A stretch of 64,000 nucleotides of DNA from Bradyrhizobium sp. OK095 (GCF_900109945.1 NZ_FOBX01000001.1:682001-746000), one strand, 5' to 3'; positions 46,514 through 55,298 are shown, counted from the stretch's first letter. The notes: generated from the sequence alone by a model not told the origin. A program made the numbers and translations.

Positions 46514-47491
46514 GTGACCGATCGAACCATGACAGATCGAGCCCGGCGCATCGCGTTGCTCGGCGCTCCCATCGACATGGGAGCCTCGCAGCGCGGCACT
46601 CTGATGGGCCCGGCAGCGTTGCGCACCGCCGGTCTTGCGACACTGCTCGAAAGCCTGGATCTTGAAGTCGTCGATTACGGCGATCTCTCCGTGGCTGAGG
46701 TCGCGGACCTCACTGACAAGCCGCCCGAAAAAGCCAATCACTACCGTGAAATCCAGCGCTGGACGCGCGTGCTGAGCCGCAGAGGCTATGAGATCGCGCA
46801 AGCCGGCGCGCTCCCGATCTTCCTCGGCGGCGACCACACGCTGTCGATGGGCTCGGTCAATGCGATGGCGCGCCACTGGCAGGAGCGCGGACGCGAGCTG
46901 TTCGTGCTCTGGCTGGACGCGCATGCCGACTACAATACGCCGGAGACGACGATCACAGCGAACATGCACGGCATGTCGGCGGCGTTCCTGTGTGGCGAGC
47001 CCGGCCTCGACGGCCTGCTCGGCGATGACCCGCGTGCGTCGATCGCCCCCGACAGGCTCGATCTGTTCGGCGCACGCTCGATCGACAAGCTCGAAAAGGA
47101 GTTGATGCGCGCGCGTCGGATCAGGGTTGTCGACATGCGCCAGATCGACGAGTTCGGAGTCGCCGTGCTGATCCGCCGCGTCATCGAACGCGTCAAGGCC
47201 AGCAATGGCGTCTTGCATGTCAGCTTCGACGTCGACTTTCTTGATCCCTGTGTTGCACCGGGAGTGGGCACGACGGTGCCGGGCGGGGCGACCTACCGCG
47301 AGGCGCACCTGATCATGGAGCTGCTGCACGATTCGGGCGTGGTGGGATCGGTCGACATCGTCGAGCTCAATCCGTTTCTGGACGAGCGCGGCCGCACTGC
47401 GCGCACCGCGGTCGAGCTGATCGGCAGCCTGTTTGGGCAGCAGATCGCCGACCGTCCGACGCCAAGCAACGCGATCACTCCGGGCGAGTGA
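46514..47491 (+). CDS. rocF: Arginase
   Basis: Hydrolyses arginine to ornithine and urea. 325 residues. The binuclear manganese ligands are in GGDHT (near 105), DAHADYNTPETT (near 137) and SFDVDFLDP (near 237), with VDIVELNPFLDE near the end. GTG 46514 has AGGAG 8 bases upstream. Single gene. Agmatinase-like activity is less likely given the HADYNTP substrate loop. Confidence 0.92.
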   Translation: MTDRTMTDRARRIALLGAPIDMGASQRGTLMGPAALRTAGLATLLESLDLEVVDYGDLSVAEVADLTDKPPEKANHYREIQRWTRVLSRRGYEIAQAGALPIFLGGDHTLSMGSVNAMARHWQERGRELFVLWLDAHADYNTPETTITANMHGMSAAFLCGEPGLDGLLGDDPRASIAPDRLDLFGARSIDKLEKELMRARRIRVVDMRQIDEFGVAVLIRRVIERVKASNGVLHVSFDVDFLDPCVAPGVGTTVPGGATYREAHLIMELLHDSGVVGSVDIVELNPFLDERGRTARTAVELIGSLFGQQIADRPTPSNAITPGE

Positions 47492-47655
47492 ATCGGGCGG
47501 GCGGCGATTGTGCGCTGCGAGGAAAGGAACTGCTCCTGCAGCCGATTGATTTAGGCCATCCCTGGTCGAAATCGCCTGCTTTTGAAACAGCTACGAATTG
47601 CAAATGCCGTTGTCGGACTGTTTGATGCGGGTTCAGCGCCAGCCGAGGGTCCGCA

Positions 47656-48924
47656 ATGAGCAGCACGATAGGTTCCGACGATGATCCCGTGACGGCCACA
47701 CGCCGCCGTTTCCTGACAGCCGGCACGGCAGCGCTCGGAGGCGCAGTTCTCGGTGCGGACGCTGCTGTGGCCGAGACGGACAACCTTCCGCCCAATGTGC
47801 CCGAATGGATGAAGGCGCCGGGCGAGCCGACGGGAGGCCAGCTCTATGGCGCGCCATCGCCATTTGAGAAAGGCGTCGTCAGGAACATCCCGAAGACTCT
47901 CAAGCAATACATCTCTGCGTCCAGCCGGTCGCCCTTGCAGGACCTCGACGGCATCATCACGCCGAACGGGCTGTTCTACGAGCGGCATCATGGCGGCGTT
48001 CCGACCATCGATCCGGCGCAGCACCGGCTGATGCTGCACGGTTTGGTCGAGCGCCCTTTGATCTTCACCATCGACGATCTCAGGCGCTTTCCGTCGGAGT
48101 CGCGCATCCATTTTCTCGAATGCTCCGGCAATCCAGGCTACAGCAAGCCTTACGGCAAGACGGCATCTGACCTTGTGGGTTTGGTGAGCTGCGCGGAATG
48201 GACCGGCGTCAGCCTGAAGCTGGTGCTTCATGAGGCCGGGTTGAAGCCCGACGCCAAATGGGTGGTCGCCGAAGGCGCCGACGCGGCTGCGCTGACGCGA
48301 AGCATTCCGATCGAGAAGTGTCTCGAGGACGCCATGCTGGTCTACAGCCAGAACGGTGAGCGGTTACGTCCGCAGCAGGGCTATCCACTGCGGCTGTTCC
48401 TGCCCGGCTTCGAAGGCAATATGAGCGTGAAATGGCTGCGCCGCCTCCATGTGACTGCGGAGCCCGTCTATTCGCGCGAGGAGACTTCGAAATATACCGA
48501 CCTTCTGCCGGACGGCACGGCGCGCGAGTTCTCCTTCTACATGGAAGCGAAGTCCATCATCACGCGGCCCTCGGGCGGCCAGCGCCTGAGTGCGCCTGGC
48601 TTTCAGGAGATCACAGGCATCGCCTGGAGCGGGCACGGCAAGATCGCTCGCGTCGAAGTGTCGGTCGATGACGGCAAGAGCTGGCAGGCGGCGCGATTGC
48701 AGGAGCCGGTGCTGACGCGCGCCCTCACGCGCTTCCGCTTGCCCTGGCAATGGGACGGTAAGCCCGCCGTGATCCAGAGCCGTGCGATTGACGAGACCGG
48801 TTATGTACAGCCGACGTTGGCCGAATTGCTCGCTGTGCGCGGCGAGAATTATTTCTACCACAACAACGCGATCTGGCCCTGGCGCATCGCGGCTGACGGC
48901 GAGGTGACCAATGCGCTGGCGTGA
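47656..48924 (+). CDS. soxC: Sulfite dehydrogenase molybdopterin subunit (SoxC)
   Basis: 422-residue periplasmic molybdoenzyme. Tat signal with TRRRFLTAGTAALGG near the N-terminus. The Mo-ligand Cys is in HFLECSGNPGYSKPYGKTA near residue 155, followed by the dimerisation domain (RVEVSVDDGKSWQAA near 335). SoxC acts with a cytochrome SoxD to oxidise sulfane or sulfite. Only SoxD follows here; no other sox genes are visible, so the pair may work alone. Start ATG 47656. Confidence 0.9.
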   Translation: MSSTIGSDDDPVTATRRRFLTAGTAALGGAVLGADAAVAETDNLPPNVPEWMKAPGEPTGGQLYGAPSPFEKGVVRNIPKTLKQYISASSRSPLQDLDGIITPNGLFYERHHGGVPTIDPAQHRLMLHGLVERPLIFTIDDLRRFPSESRIHFLECSGNPGYSKPYGKTASDLVGLVSCAEWTGVSLKLVLHEAGLKPDAKWVVAEGADAAALTRSIPIEKCLEDAMLVYSQNGERLRPQQGYPLRLFLPGFEGNMSVKWLRRLHVTAEPVYSREETSKYTDLLPDGTAREFSFYMEAKSIITRPSGGQRLSAPGFQEITGIAWSGHGKIARVEVSVDDGKSWQAARLQEPVLTRALTRFRLPWQWDGKPAVIQSRAIDETGYVQPTLAELLAVRGENYFYHNNAIWPWRIAADGEVTNALA

Positions 48925-49453
48925 GACTTGCGGCAAGACCTTCGCAATCGTGCTGTGTGCCTTCGCGGGCGGAGCGCAGGCGCAAAGCCTATATGGTATC
49001 GGGCGGCCAGCGACGGCGGCCGAGATAGCGGGTTGGAGTATCGATATCGGCCGCGACGGCAGCAATCTTCCAAAGGGGAACGGTTCAGTCAGTCACGGGC
49101 GCGAGGTGTTCGCTCAGCAATGTGCCTCATGCCATGGTGACACGGGCGAGGGCGGATTGGGGGATCGGCTCGTCGGAGGTCAGGGCACGATCGGAACGCC
49201 AAAGCCGATCCGGACCGTCGGTAGCTATTGGCCTTATGCACCAACCTTGTTCGATTACATCCGCCGCGCCATGCCGCAGAACGCGCCGCAATCGCTGAGC
49301 GACGAAGACGTTTATGCGGTGTCCGCTTTCGTCCTGAACCTGAACGGGCTCGTGGGAGCTGACGCAACCCTCGATGCAAAATCGCTCGCAGCCGTCAAAA
49401 TGCCGAACCGCGACAAGTTCGTCGGCGATGCGCGTCCGGATGTGAAAAAGTAA
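48911..49453 (+). CDS. soxD: SoxD-like cytochrome c
   Basis: 180 residues, overlapping the SoxC gene by 14 bases. Signal peptide MRWRETCGKTFAIVLCAFAG ... AQA, then the haem motif QQCASCHGDTGEG near residue 70 and a probable distal Met in YIRRAMPQNAPQSL near 120. One haem only, unlike the two in some SoxD proteins. Electron acceptor of the molybdenum subunit. Confidence 0.87.
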   Translation: MRWRETCGKTFAIVLCAFAGGAQAQSLYGIGRPATAAEIAGWSIDIGRDGSNLPKGNGSVSHGREVFAQQCASCHGDTGEGGLGDRLVGGQGTIGTPKPIRTVGSYWPYAPTLFDYIRRAMPQNAPQSLSDEDVYAVSAFVLNLNGLVGADATLDAKSLAAVKMPNRDKFVGDARPDVKK

Positions 49454-49555
49454 ACGCATCGTGATGGTCAAGTTCCATGTGATGGTTTGAAACTTGCTTA
49501 GCCGAATGGCGGAACTCGCGGGACGCATTTGAATTAACCTGCGAGAGGAAAAACT

Positions 49556-49852
49556 ATGGGTCATTCGATGGCAACTGATCGCTTCGCAAACTCCATGTCC
49601 TCGGCGCTTCGCCATCCCGGCGTCATTGCGCTGATCGTGGCCGGCTTGACGATTGCTGCGATGCTGATCGTCGATCACGGGCCGTGGAATCGTGCCAAGA
49701 CGCAGCCGGCTCACGTTGCGATGTACGCGAACACGGGTGAGGCGGCCCATGCCGCCGGCGCCAAGGTACTTCCTACCGAACCCAAATCGATGGTCGAGCC
49801 GGAGCGGCCGGGGCCGAAGATGTCCCCGACCGTCAATCCCGTGACGCCGTAA
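49556..49852 (+). CDS. Small membrane protein
   Basis: 98 residues, one membrane helix (ALIVAGLTIAAMLIVDH near residue 25) and a Pro-rich periplasmic tail ending SPTVNPVTP. ATG 49556 follows GAGAGGA. No family recognised. Confidence 0.6.
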   Translation: MGHSMATDRFANSMSSALRHPGVIALIVAGLTIAAMLIVDHGPWNRAKTQPAHVAMYANTGEAAHAAGAKVLPTEPKSMVEPERPGPKMSPTVNPVTP

Positions 49853-49857
49853 GGGCA

Positions 49858-51072
49858 TCAGATTTTTCGGCCGTAGTTGAGGAGGCCGCCGCTCGTCTTC
49901 GGCGGATGCGCGCGCAGTGCTTCCTCGTTCGGCTCGGTACCCCAGCCGGGCCGGTTCGGGATGACCAGATGGCCATTCTGAATGTCCGGTTCGTGGGTGA
50001 AGAGCTCGCGGTCCCAGGCGAGGCGATCGATGTCGATCTCCATGATACGCAGGTTCGGAACGGCGGCGCAGAAATGCGCGTTCATCATCGAGCACAGATG
50101 GCCGTAGAAATTGTGCGGGGCGACGTTGACCTCGAACGCTTCTGCGGCACCGGCGATCTTCATGGACTGCCACACGCCGTTCCAGGGCGTATCGATGATC
50201 GCGACGTCCATCGCCTGCTGATGAAAATAGGGCAGGAATTCCCGCAGGCCCAATAGCGTCTCGCAAGACGAAATCGGATGTGGACTTTGCCGGCGGATGT
50301 AGCCGAGCGCTTCCGGATTAAAACTGTCGATCTCGATCCAGAACATGTCGAGATCCGCGATGGTGCGCAGGATCTTCAGGTAGCCCTCGGTCTTGGCGTT
50401 GAAGTTGCAGTCGAGCAGGATGTCGACGTCAGGACCCGCGCCATCACGGATTGCTTCCAGATGCATGCGCAGATCGCGCAGGATTTTCCGGTCAACATTG
50501 ATCTCGGGCGAGAAGGGCGAACCGAAACCGGGGCGCCAGCCGGTTGGCTTGCCGTCGTCATAGGAGAAGATGTTGGTCTTGAGCGCGGTGAATTTCTTCT
50601 CGCGCACCTCGCGGCCCATCGCCTTGACCCCGTCGAGGCTTTCGATCGGCGGTTTGTACCAGGACGGATGATTGATCCGCCAGGTTGCGCAATGCGACCA
50701 GTAGACCCTGACGCGGTCACGGATCTTGCCGCCGAGCAGTTCATAGCAGGGTACGCCGAGACACTTCGCCTTGGCATCTAGCAGCGCATTTTCGATCGCG
50801 CCGAGCGCCTGGGCGACGACACCGCCGGCCGCGGGGCGGGTGGCCGCGAACAGCTCGGCGTAGATGCGCTCGTGCTGGAAGACGTTCTGCCCGATGACGC
50901 GGGCGGACAGGCGCTGGATCGCGGCGCCGACGCCGGGCGAACCAAAGCCTTCGTCGAACTCGCTCCAGCCGACGATGCCGTCCTCCGTCGTCAGCTTGAC
51001 GAAATGGTAGTTTCTCCAGCCGGCATCGCAGGAAAGAATTTCGAGGCTTGTTGCTCTTGACGATCTGGTCAT
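49858..51072 (-). CDS. Enolase-superfamily enzyme (mandelate racemase/muconate lactonising type)
   Basis: 404 residues. The barrel carries the metal and acid-base pattern of the superfamily: TALKTNIF (Lys) near 160, ILLDCNFN (Asp) near 210, FWIEID (Glu) near 240, SSCET (Glu) near 265, DTPWNG (Asp) near 290 and APHNFYGH (His base) near 320. It is therefore probably an acid-sugar dehydratase or racemase; the substrate is not identified. ATG 51072 follows AGGGAG. Ends 6 bases from the convergent small gene. Confidence 0.87.
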   Translation of the reverse strand: MTRSSRATSLEILSCDAGWRNYHFVKLTTEDGIVGWSEFDEGFGSPGVGAAIQRLSARVIGQNVFQHERIYAELFAATRPAAGGVVAQALGAIENALLDAKAKCLGVPCYELLGGKIRDRVRVYWSHCATWRINHPSWYKPPIESLDGVKAMGREVREKKFTALKTNIFSYDDGKPTGWRPGFGSPFSPEINVDRKILRDLRMHLEAIRDGAGPDVDILLDCNFNAKTEGYLKILRTIADLDMFWIEIDSFNPEALGYIRRQSPHPISSCETLLGLREFLPYFHQQAMDVAIIDTPWNGVWQSMKIAGAAEAFEVNVAPHNFYGHLCSMMNAHFCAAVPNLRIMEIDIDRLAWDRELFTHEPDIQNGHLVIPNRPGWGTEPNEEALRAHPPKTSGGLLNYGRKI

Positions 51073-51327
51073 GTCGCTCCCTGTTGCCCGGCGGGGCCTT
51101 GTTTTTCTTGTGGCGGGGTCGCAAGCCCAGCCTGCTCGCAACTGTACGGCCAATCACGGACCGGCGTGAAGCCCGCAGCAGTGCGGCGATCAATGCTTTT
51201 CCGCCCTATTTGGACGGAAAGCCGGCTAAAATTCCTTGAAAAATTGGCCATGATCTTTCCCGGGATCGTCGCGAAAACGCACCAGGGTCTGACATTTTTA
51301 GCCACAATCGGGACCGAGCTTCGGGCC

Positions 51328-51438
51328 ATGAAATTTCCGGCCATGATTTTGATTCTGGCGCTGTTCACGGTGAGTGGGGCGGCCATTTCCGATCAGTTTC
51401 TGACGGCCGGTCAGCACGTCGCGCAAGGGGTGGAGTAG
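51328..51438 (+). CDS. Possible 36-residue exported peptide
   Basis: MKFPAMILILALFTVSGAAI... has a signal-like hydrophobic start and a polar tail. The site before ATG 51328 is weak. The remaining 51073-51327 holds nothing I can support. Confidence 0.35.
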   Translation: MKFPAMILILALFTVSGAAISDQFLTAGQHVAQGVE

Positions 51439-51486
51439 CGCGGCGGGCGGAGGAGCTTTGTCAGTTTGTCTTTGGGGGAGACAGCG

Positions 51487-51588
51487 ATGCTTTCGGTAGA
51501 CCAGTTCTTGCGGTTCATCAGCGTGCCAGCCGTGTTCGCGGCCTTCGTCATCGCCTCGCAGATTTCGGCGGCGCTGTCGCCGCTCTAG
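51487..51588 (+). CDS. 33-residue membrane microprotein
   Basis: ATG 51487 follows GGGGGAG by 8 bases. The peptide (MLSVDQFLRFISVPAVFAAF, then VIASQISAALSPL) has one hydrophobic helix. It stops directly against the Nramp stop codon on the other strand. Function unknown. Confidence 0.5.
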   Translation: MLSVDQFLRFISVPAVFAAFVIASQISAALSPL

Positions 51589-52875
51589 TCAGCCAACCGC
51601 CGACGAGCCGAGCAGCGCGAGGACGGCCAGCGCCATCAGCGCGGTGCCGGCCCAGCCCAGCGCAATCAGCCACGACCGGGCCCTGAAGCGGCCCATGATC
51701 GTGCTGCTCGAGACGATCAGCATCATCATCGCCATGATCGGAACGGCGACGATGCCGTTGAGTATGGCGCTCCAGATCAGCATGTGGATGGAGTCGATGC
51801 CGGTGAATCCGAGTCCGAAGCCGATCGCGGTCGCGGCGGCGATGATGGTGTAGAAGCCGGCGGCCTCGTCGGGCTTTGCCTCGAGCGTGGCGTGCCAGCC
51901 AAAAATCTCCGCAACGCCATAGGCTGCGGAGCCCGCCAGCACCGGGATCGCGAGCAGGCCCGTGCCGATGATGCCGATCGCGAACAGCGCGAAGGTGAAG
52001 TCGCCGGCGAGGGGCCGCAGCGCCTCGGCAGCCTCCGTTGCCGAATTGATGTTGGTGACACCATTGGCGTGCAGCACCGAAGCCGTGGTGAGGATGATGA
52101 AAAAGGCGATGACGTTGGAGAGCAGCATCCCGGCGATGGTGTCAGCCCGGATGCGCGCGAGCTCCGGATCGCCGCCGCGCTTGAGCTCACGAAGCGGCTT
52201 GTGGTGCTTACCCTGGTTCATCTCCTCGACCTCCTGCGAGGCCTGCCAGAAAAACAGATAAGGGCTGATGGTGGTGCCGAGCACGGCGACGACCATCATG
52301 AGATAGTCGGCGCTGACATTGGCCTTCGGCCACACCGCGGCAAGCAGCGCCGTGCTCCACGGAATCTTCACGGTAAAGGCGGTTGCGACATAGGCGAACA
52401 GCGCCAGCGTCAAGAATTTCAACACCGGCGAATAGCGGCGATAGGGCAGGAACACCTGGAGCAGCGTGGAACCCGCTGCGAAGATCAGCGCGTGCTCATG
52501 GTTGAGACCGCCGATGACGAGCGAGAGTGCCTCGGCCATCGCGGCGATGTCGGCCGCGATGTTGAACGTGTTCGCGGCCACCAGCATGGCGACGAGCGCC
52601 AGCACCACCCAGCGCGGCGCGATCTGCATCACGTTGGCGGCCAGCCCCTTGCCGGTGACCCGGCCGATCCGTGCGCTGACGAGCTGAATGGCGATCATGA
52701 ACGGCGTCGTCAAGAACACCGTCCACAACAGCCCGTAACCGAATTGCGCGCCGGCCTGCGAATAGGTGGCGATGCCCGACGGATCATCGTCGGCGGCCCC
52801 GGTGACGAGGCCGGGGCCGAGCCTTTTCAGCAATGTCGGTGCGGATTTCGTCGGGGCGAGGGTGCTGTCGTTCAT
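51589..52875 (-). CDS. Nramp family divalent cation transporter, divergent
   Basis: 428 residues with about 11 transmembrane helices. The family outline is clear (GADDDPSGIATYSQAGAQFG in helix 1, TTISPYLFFWQASQEVEE in helix 6, EIFGW and SIHMLIWSAI later). The canonical DPGN metal motif reads DPSGI here, and the MPH motif of helix 6 is replaced by SPY, so the metal specificity is probably not that of classic Mn/Fe importers. Start ATG 52875 (MNDSTLAPTK); the open frame to 53019 includes the repeated RNA unit. Confidence 0.85.
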   Translation of the reverse strand: MNDSTLAPTKSAPTLLKRLGPGLVTGAADDDPSGIATYSQAGAQFGYGLLWTVFLTTPFMIAIQLVSARIGRVTGKGLAANVMQIAPRWVVLALVAMLVAANTFNIAADIAAMAEALSLVIGGLNHEHALIFAAGSTLLQVFLPYRRYSPVLKFLTLALFAYVATAFTVKIPWSTALLAAVWPKANVSADYLMMVVAVLGTTISPYLFFWQASQEVEEMNQGKHHKPLRELKRGGDPELARIRADTIAGMLLSNVIAFFIILTTASVLHANGVTNINSATEAAEALRPLAGDFTFALFAIGIIGTGLLAIPVLAGSAAYGVAEIFGWHATLEAKPDEAAGFYTIIAAATAIGFGLGFTGIDSIHMLIWSAILNGIVAVPIMAMMMLIVSSSTIMGRFRARSWLIALGWAGTALMALAVLALLGSSAVG

Positions 52876-52981
52876 GAAGGGGGCTCGAGGGGACAAGTCC
52901 GTAACGAAAGGCTGCGAGGGAACAAAAATTCCCGACAGAGGTGCAGCACGTCGCTTAAATTTCCGATTTAGCGAAATGTGT

Positions 52982-53011
52982 TTGACCCGTCGGGCAAAAC
53001 ACCTGTATAAG
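52982..53011 (+). promoter_or_regulatory. Promoter of repeated small-RNA unit, copy 1
   Basis: TTGACC at 52982-52987, an 18-base spacer beginning CGTCGGGCAAAACAC, then TATAAG at 53006-53011. The spacer is identical in the four good copies. Confidence 0.6.
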
Positions 53012-53017
53012 GTCATC

Positions 53018-53066
53018 ATCGCAAGAACAGTCGATGCCCGCGCCGTGACCGGCCGCGGGCTTTTTG
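53018..53066 (+). ncRNA. Predicted small RNA, repeat unit copy 1
   Basis: Predicted from the promoter position to the T-run after a hairpin: GCCCGCG (53036-53042) pairs with CGCGGGC (53054-53060), with an inner CCG/CGG and one bulged base on the 3' arm. No reading frame. It lies in the gap between Nramp and the dioxygenase gene. Confidence 0.55.
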
Positions 53067-53146
53067 TTTTCGGCCGCGACGGACAGCTTGCTGGAGAGAT
53101 TGCGCGATTCTCTTGCTAAAAACACCTTGAAATTGTAGGGAGCGCT

Positions 53147-53824
53147 ATGAGCCTTGCGACGCCTCCCACGAAGGTCGAGCCGCTGGACGCAGAGCAAGCT
53201 GCAAGCTTGGACCGCGACGGCTATCTGCTGCTGCGGGGGGCAGTCCCTGCGGCGTGGCGCGCTGCGCTGTGCACGGCCTTCGATTCCGGCGTGGGGACCG
53301 CCGATCAGTGGGCCGCCCCCCGCGGCGCCGGCTGGCGCCACGCCCTCGTCGATCTCGATCCGACGGTGCAGCGGACCTGCCGGCTGCCGCCGCTGCTGGC
53401 GGCGGGCGCGCAGATGCTGGGCGGTCCGTTCTATCTCGCCCAGGTCGAAGGCCGCGAGCCGCTAAAGGACGGCGGCCACCAGCCGTTGCATCGCGATGGC
53501 GTCGGCATGAAAGCCGTAGCCGCATTGGTCTTCCTCGATGCTTACGGACCTGACAACGGCGCCACGCGCGTGATCCCGCGTCATCTCGACCCTGGATCTC
53601 TTGATCAAGTCGAGGAGACCCTGTCCTTCATCACGGCGGGTGAGGCGGGAGACATTTTGGTGTTCGACGCCGACCTCCCGCACGGAGCGACCTGCAACCG
53701 CTCCGGCGCGCGGCGACGTTCGCTGCTGCTGAACTTCGTGGAGGAAGGCAATCGCGCGACCATGGAGGCCTGCCGCGCCATCCGCAACGTGCGCATGGAC
53801 ACCAGCGAGGTGTTTGTCCCCTGA
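53147..53824 (+). CDS. Phytanoyl-CoA dioxygenase (PhyH) family protein
   Basis: 225-residue non-haem iron/2-oxoglutarate oxygenase. Iron ligands are His115 and Asp117 in PLHRDG and a distal His179 in DLPHGATCNRSGARR; the Arg nearby would bind 2-oxoglutarate. Helices before residue 100 are typical of bacterial PhyH proteins. Substrate unknown. The ATG has AGGGAG upstream. Confidence 0.82.
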   Translation: MSLATPPTKVEPLDAEQAASLDRDGYLLLRGAVPAAWRAALCTAFDSGVGTADQWAAPRGAGWRHALVDLDPTVQRTCRLPPLLAAGAQMLGGPFYLAQVEGREPLKDGGHQPLHRDGVGMKAVAALVFLDAYGPDNGATRVIPRHLDPGSLDQVEETLSFITAGEAGDILVFDADLPHGATCNRSGARRRSLLLNFVEEGNRATMEACRAIRNVRMDTSEVFVP

Positions 53825-53832
53825 GCGCGCCG

Positions 53833-54018
53833 TTACTTGATGCTGACGAAGAAGCCCCAGGCGGCGGCCAGCGTGCCGCCGGTGAAGACGACTACCGGGT
53901 TCTCGCAGAACACGCCGCCATAGGTGCAGACGTCGGCGCCAAACTGGCCGAGCTCGTGATGGCCCGAGGAGTAGAGCAGTCCCGACAGCACCAGCAATGC
54001 GGCGGCGACGTAGTACAT
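53833..54018 (-). CDS. Small membrane protein
   Basis: 61 residues: MYYVAAALLVLSGLLYSSG, a Cys-containing loop (CTYGGVFCENP), then a second membrane helix ending SIK. Start ATG 54018 after GGAGAG. Ends 8 bases from the oxygenase, convergent. Confidence 0.6.
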   Translation of the reverse strand: MYYVAAALLVLSGLLYSSGHHELGQFGADVCTYGGVFCENPVVVFTGGTLAAAWGFFVSIK

Positions 54019-54126
54019 CGAAGATCTCTCCGAAGCTTTCAACTGCGCCCGTGCGGACGACATGTGTCAGCTTGGCGCGAACAGATTTCATTCCGCCGAA
54101 TCCGGCTTGCTGCATTTGAATAAAGT

Positions 54127-54170
54127 TTGCGCCGTCGGGCAAAGCACCGGCATGATGGCAAGATCGGCCA
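54127..54170 (+). repeat. Decayed copy of the small-RNA unit
   Basis: Contains CCGTCGGGCAAAGCACCGGC (cf. CGTCGGGCAAAACAC in the intact copies) and GATGGCA-ATC. The -35 has become TTGCGC and no terminator follows. I treat it as a relic. Confidence 0.55.
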
Positions 54171-54185
54171 CGGACCAAGGCGCAA

Positions 54186-54365
54186 TTGGAGTTCCTCGAG
54201 CTGCTCGTCTTCGCATGGGGGGCGGCGTCGGACTGGTTCGGGAATTATCTCTTCAGTCCATTCGACCGGGACAGGATTCTCTATGCCGTCGCCGGCGGAA
54301 TTGCGGGTTTCGCCACGTGGTATTGCAGCAGGAAGCCTCTGCCGCCCCCGACGAAACACGCTTGA
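54186..54365 (+). CDS. Small membrane protein, TTG start
   Basis: 59 residues, MEFLELLVFAWGAASDWFGN..., one or two hydrophobic stretches (ILYAVAGGIAGFATWYC) and a basic Pro-rich tail. In-frame stop at 54153 leaves TTG 54186 as the only plausible start, with AAGG upstream. Composition is protein-like. No family assigned. Confidence 0.5.
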   Translation: MEFLELLVFAWGAASDWFGNYLFSPFDRDRILYAVAGGIAGFATWYCSRKPLPPPTKHA

Positions 54366-54439
54366 AACAATCCTGAAACCCGATTGTCCTGAACGCTTTT
54401 CCGGGCCGCCCCGACCAACGAAGCGAAAAGGAGATCATC

Positions 54440-54544
54440 ATGATCCAGGTCGGTTCGAAGGAAGAAGTCGCGTTGCTGCTGATGCTGTTCGGCACCCACA
54501 CCCAGCCCGTCAAGCGGCCGAAGCCGAGATCGCAGCAGGCGTGA
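54440..54544 (+). CDS. 34-residue hypothetical peptide
   Basis: ATG 54440 follows AGGAG by 6 bases. MIQVGSKEEVALLLMLFGTH, then a basic tail. Probably co-transcribed with the next gene, which starts 10 bases after its stop. Confidence 0.5.
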   Translation: MIQVGSKEEVALLLMLFGTHTQPVKRPKPRSQQA

Positions 54545-54553
54545 GGCGCCGCC

Positions 54554-54802
54554 ATGCCCGGTTTGGCCGAGTGCCAGAGCCTCCTGCGTCTGCTGATCGC
54601 AAGGGGCGACCCGAAGGCCATCCCGGTCGCCAAGGGCGCCATCGATCAATATCTGAACACGGCGCCGGCCTGCCTGCGCGGGCGCGGCCTGCGCGTGCTC
54701 CAGCGCGACATGCTGGAGCAGCACGGCGCAGCGGTCGGCGTGCAGCGCTCGTTCGCCGAAACGGTGGACGCCTATATCGAGCGGAAGCTTGCGGAGGAGT
54801 AA
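54554..54802 (+). CDS. Small hypothetical protein
   Basis: 82 residues, helical, with PGLAECQSLLRLLIARGDPK and a C-terminal SFAETVDAYIERKLAEE. Follows the 34-residue gene. Phage-island-like, no family. Confidence 0.55.
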   Translation: MPGLAECQSLLRLLIARGDPKAIPVAKGAIDQYLNTAPACLRGRGLRVLQRDMLEQHGAAVGVQRSFAETVDAYIERKLAEE

Positions 54803-54919
54803 GCTGCCTGTCGCTCTCGCGCGCTTGAGCAGCGTCGCTTCGTGAGTGGCATCCCTCTTGCTGCACAGCGTCTTAATCCCGGCCCGGCCATTCGGGCTGA
54901 TCCAGATTGAGGCGATCCC

Positions 54920-55177
54920 ATGCAGTCACCGTCCCGTTTCGAAGCGACCGCGTCCTTGCAGCTCCATGCCCTGATTTCCGACCTGAATTGGCGGATCCAG
55001 ATGCTTGAGCGCGACATTCTCGAGGAGGAGCGCAACGCCGGGAACGCCGATCCCGGCAGTCCCACCTATTCCATGCTGGCCCTGACGTTGCGGGCACGCA
55101 GGGACAATTTGCGGACCTCCATCGCCTTGCTGGAGGGGCGGGTCGAGCGGACACCGGAGCTGTCGCAGGCGGCGTAG
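54920..55177 (+). CDS. Small coiled-coil-like hypothetical protein
   Basis: 85 residues with heptad-like helices (LNWRIQMLERDILEEERNA, LRARRDNLRTSIALLEGRV). ATG 54920 after TTGAGGCG. Downstream of it lies repeat unit copy 2. Confidence 0.55.
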   Translation: MQSPSRFEATASLQLHALISDLNWRIQMLERDILEEERNAGNADPGSPTYSMLALTLRARRDNLRTSIALLEGRVERTPELSQAA

Positions 55178-55262
55178 CCGTGGGGCCTGAGGGCTTAGCC
55201 TGGCCGAGCATGCCGCCGGCATCGCATATGCGCCGCGCCCGATCGCCGCGCTTGAATCGAAG

Positions 55263-55292
55263 TTGACTCGTCGGGCAAAACACTGGCAGAAT
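55263..55292 (+). promoter_or_regulatory. Promoter of repeated small-RNA unit, copy 2
   Basis: TTGACT at 55263-55268, 18-base spacer with CGTCGGGCAAAACAC, then CAGAAT at 55287-55292. Confidence 0.6.
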
Positions 55293-55298
55293 GCCATC

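Noticed and set aside
52955..53019. Short frames reading CFARRVK/CFARRVN across the repeated units (also near 55270, 57000, 57815)
   Set aside because: They arise from the antisense of the conserved CGTCGGGCAAAACAC spacer and are not maintained as proteins outside it.
54253..54866. Overlapping minus-strand frames of 118-147 codons
   Set aside because: They lie opposite better-supported small genes that have ribosome binding sites, and are Arg/Pro-rich.
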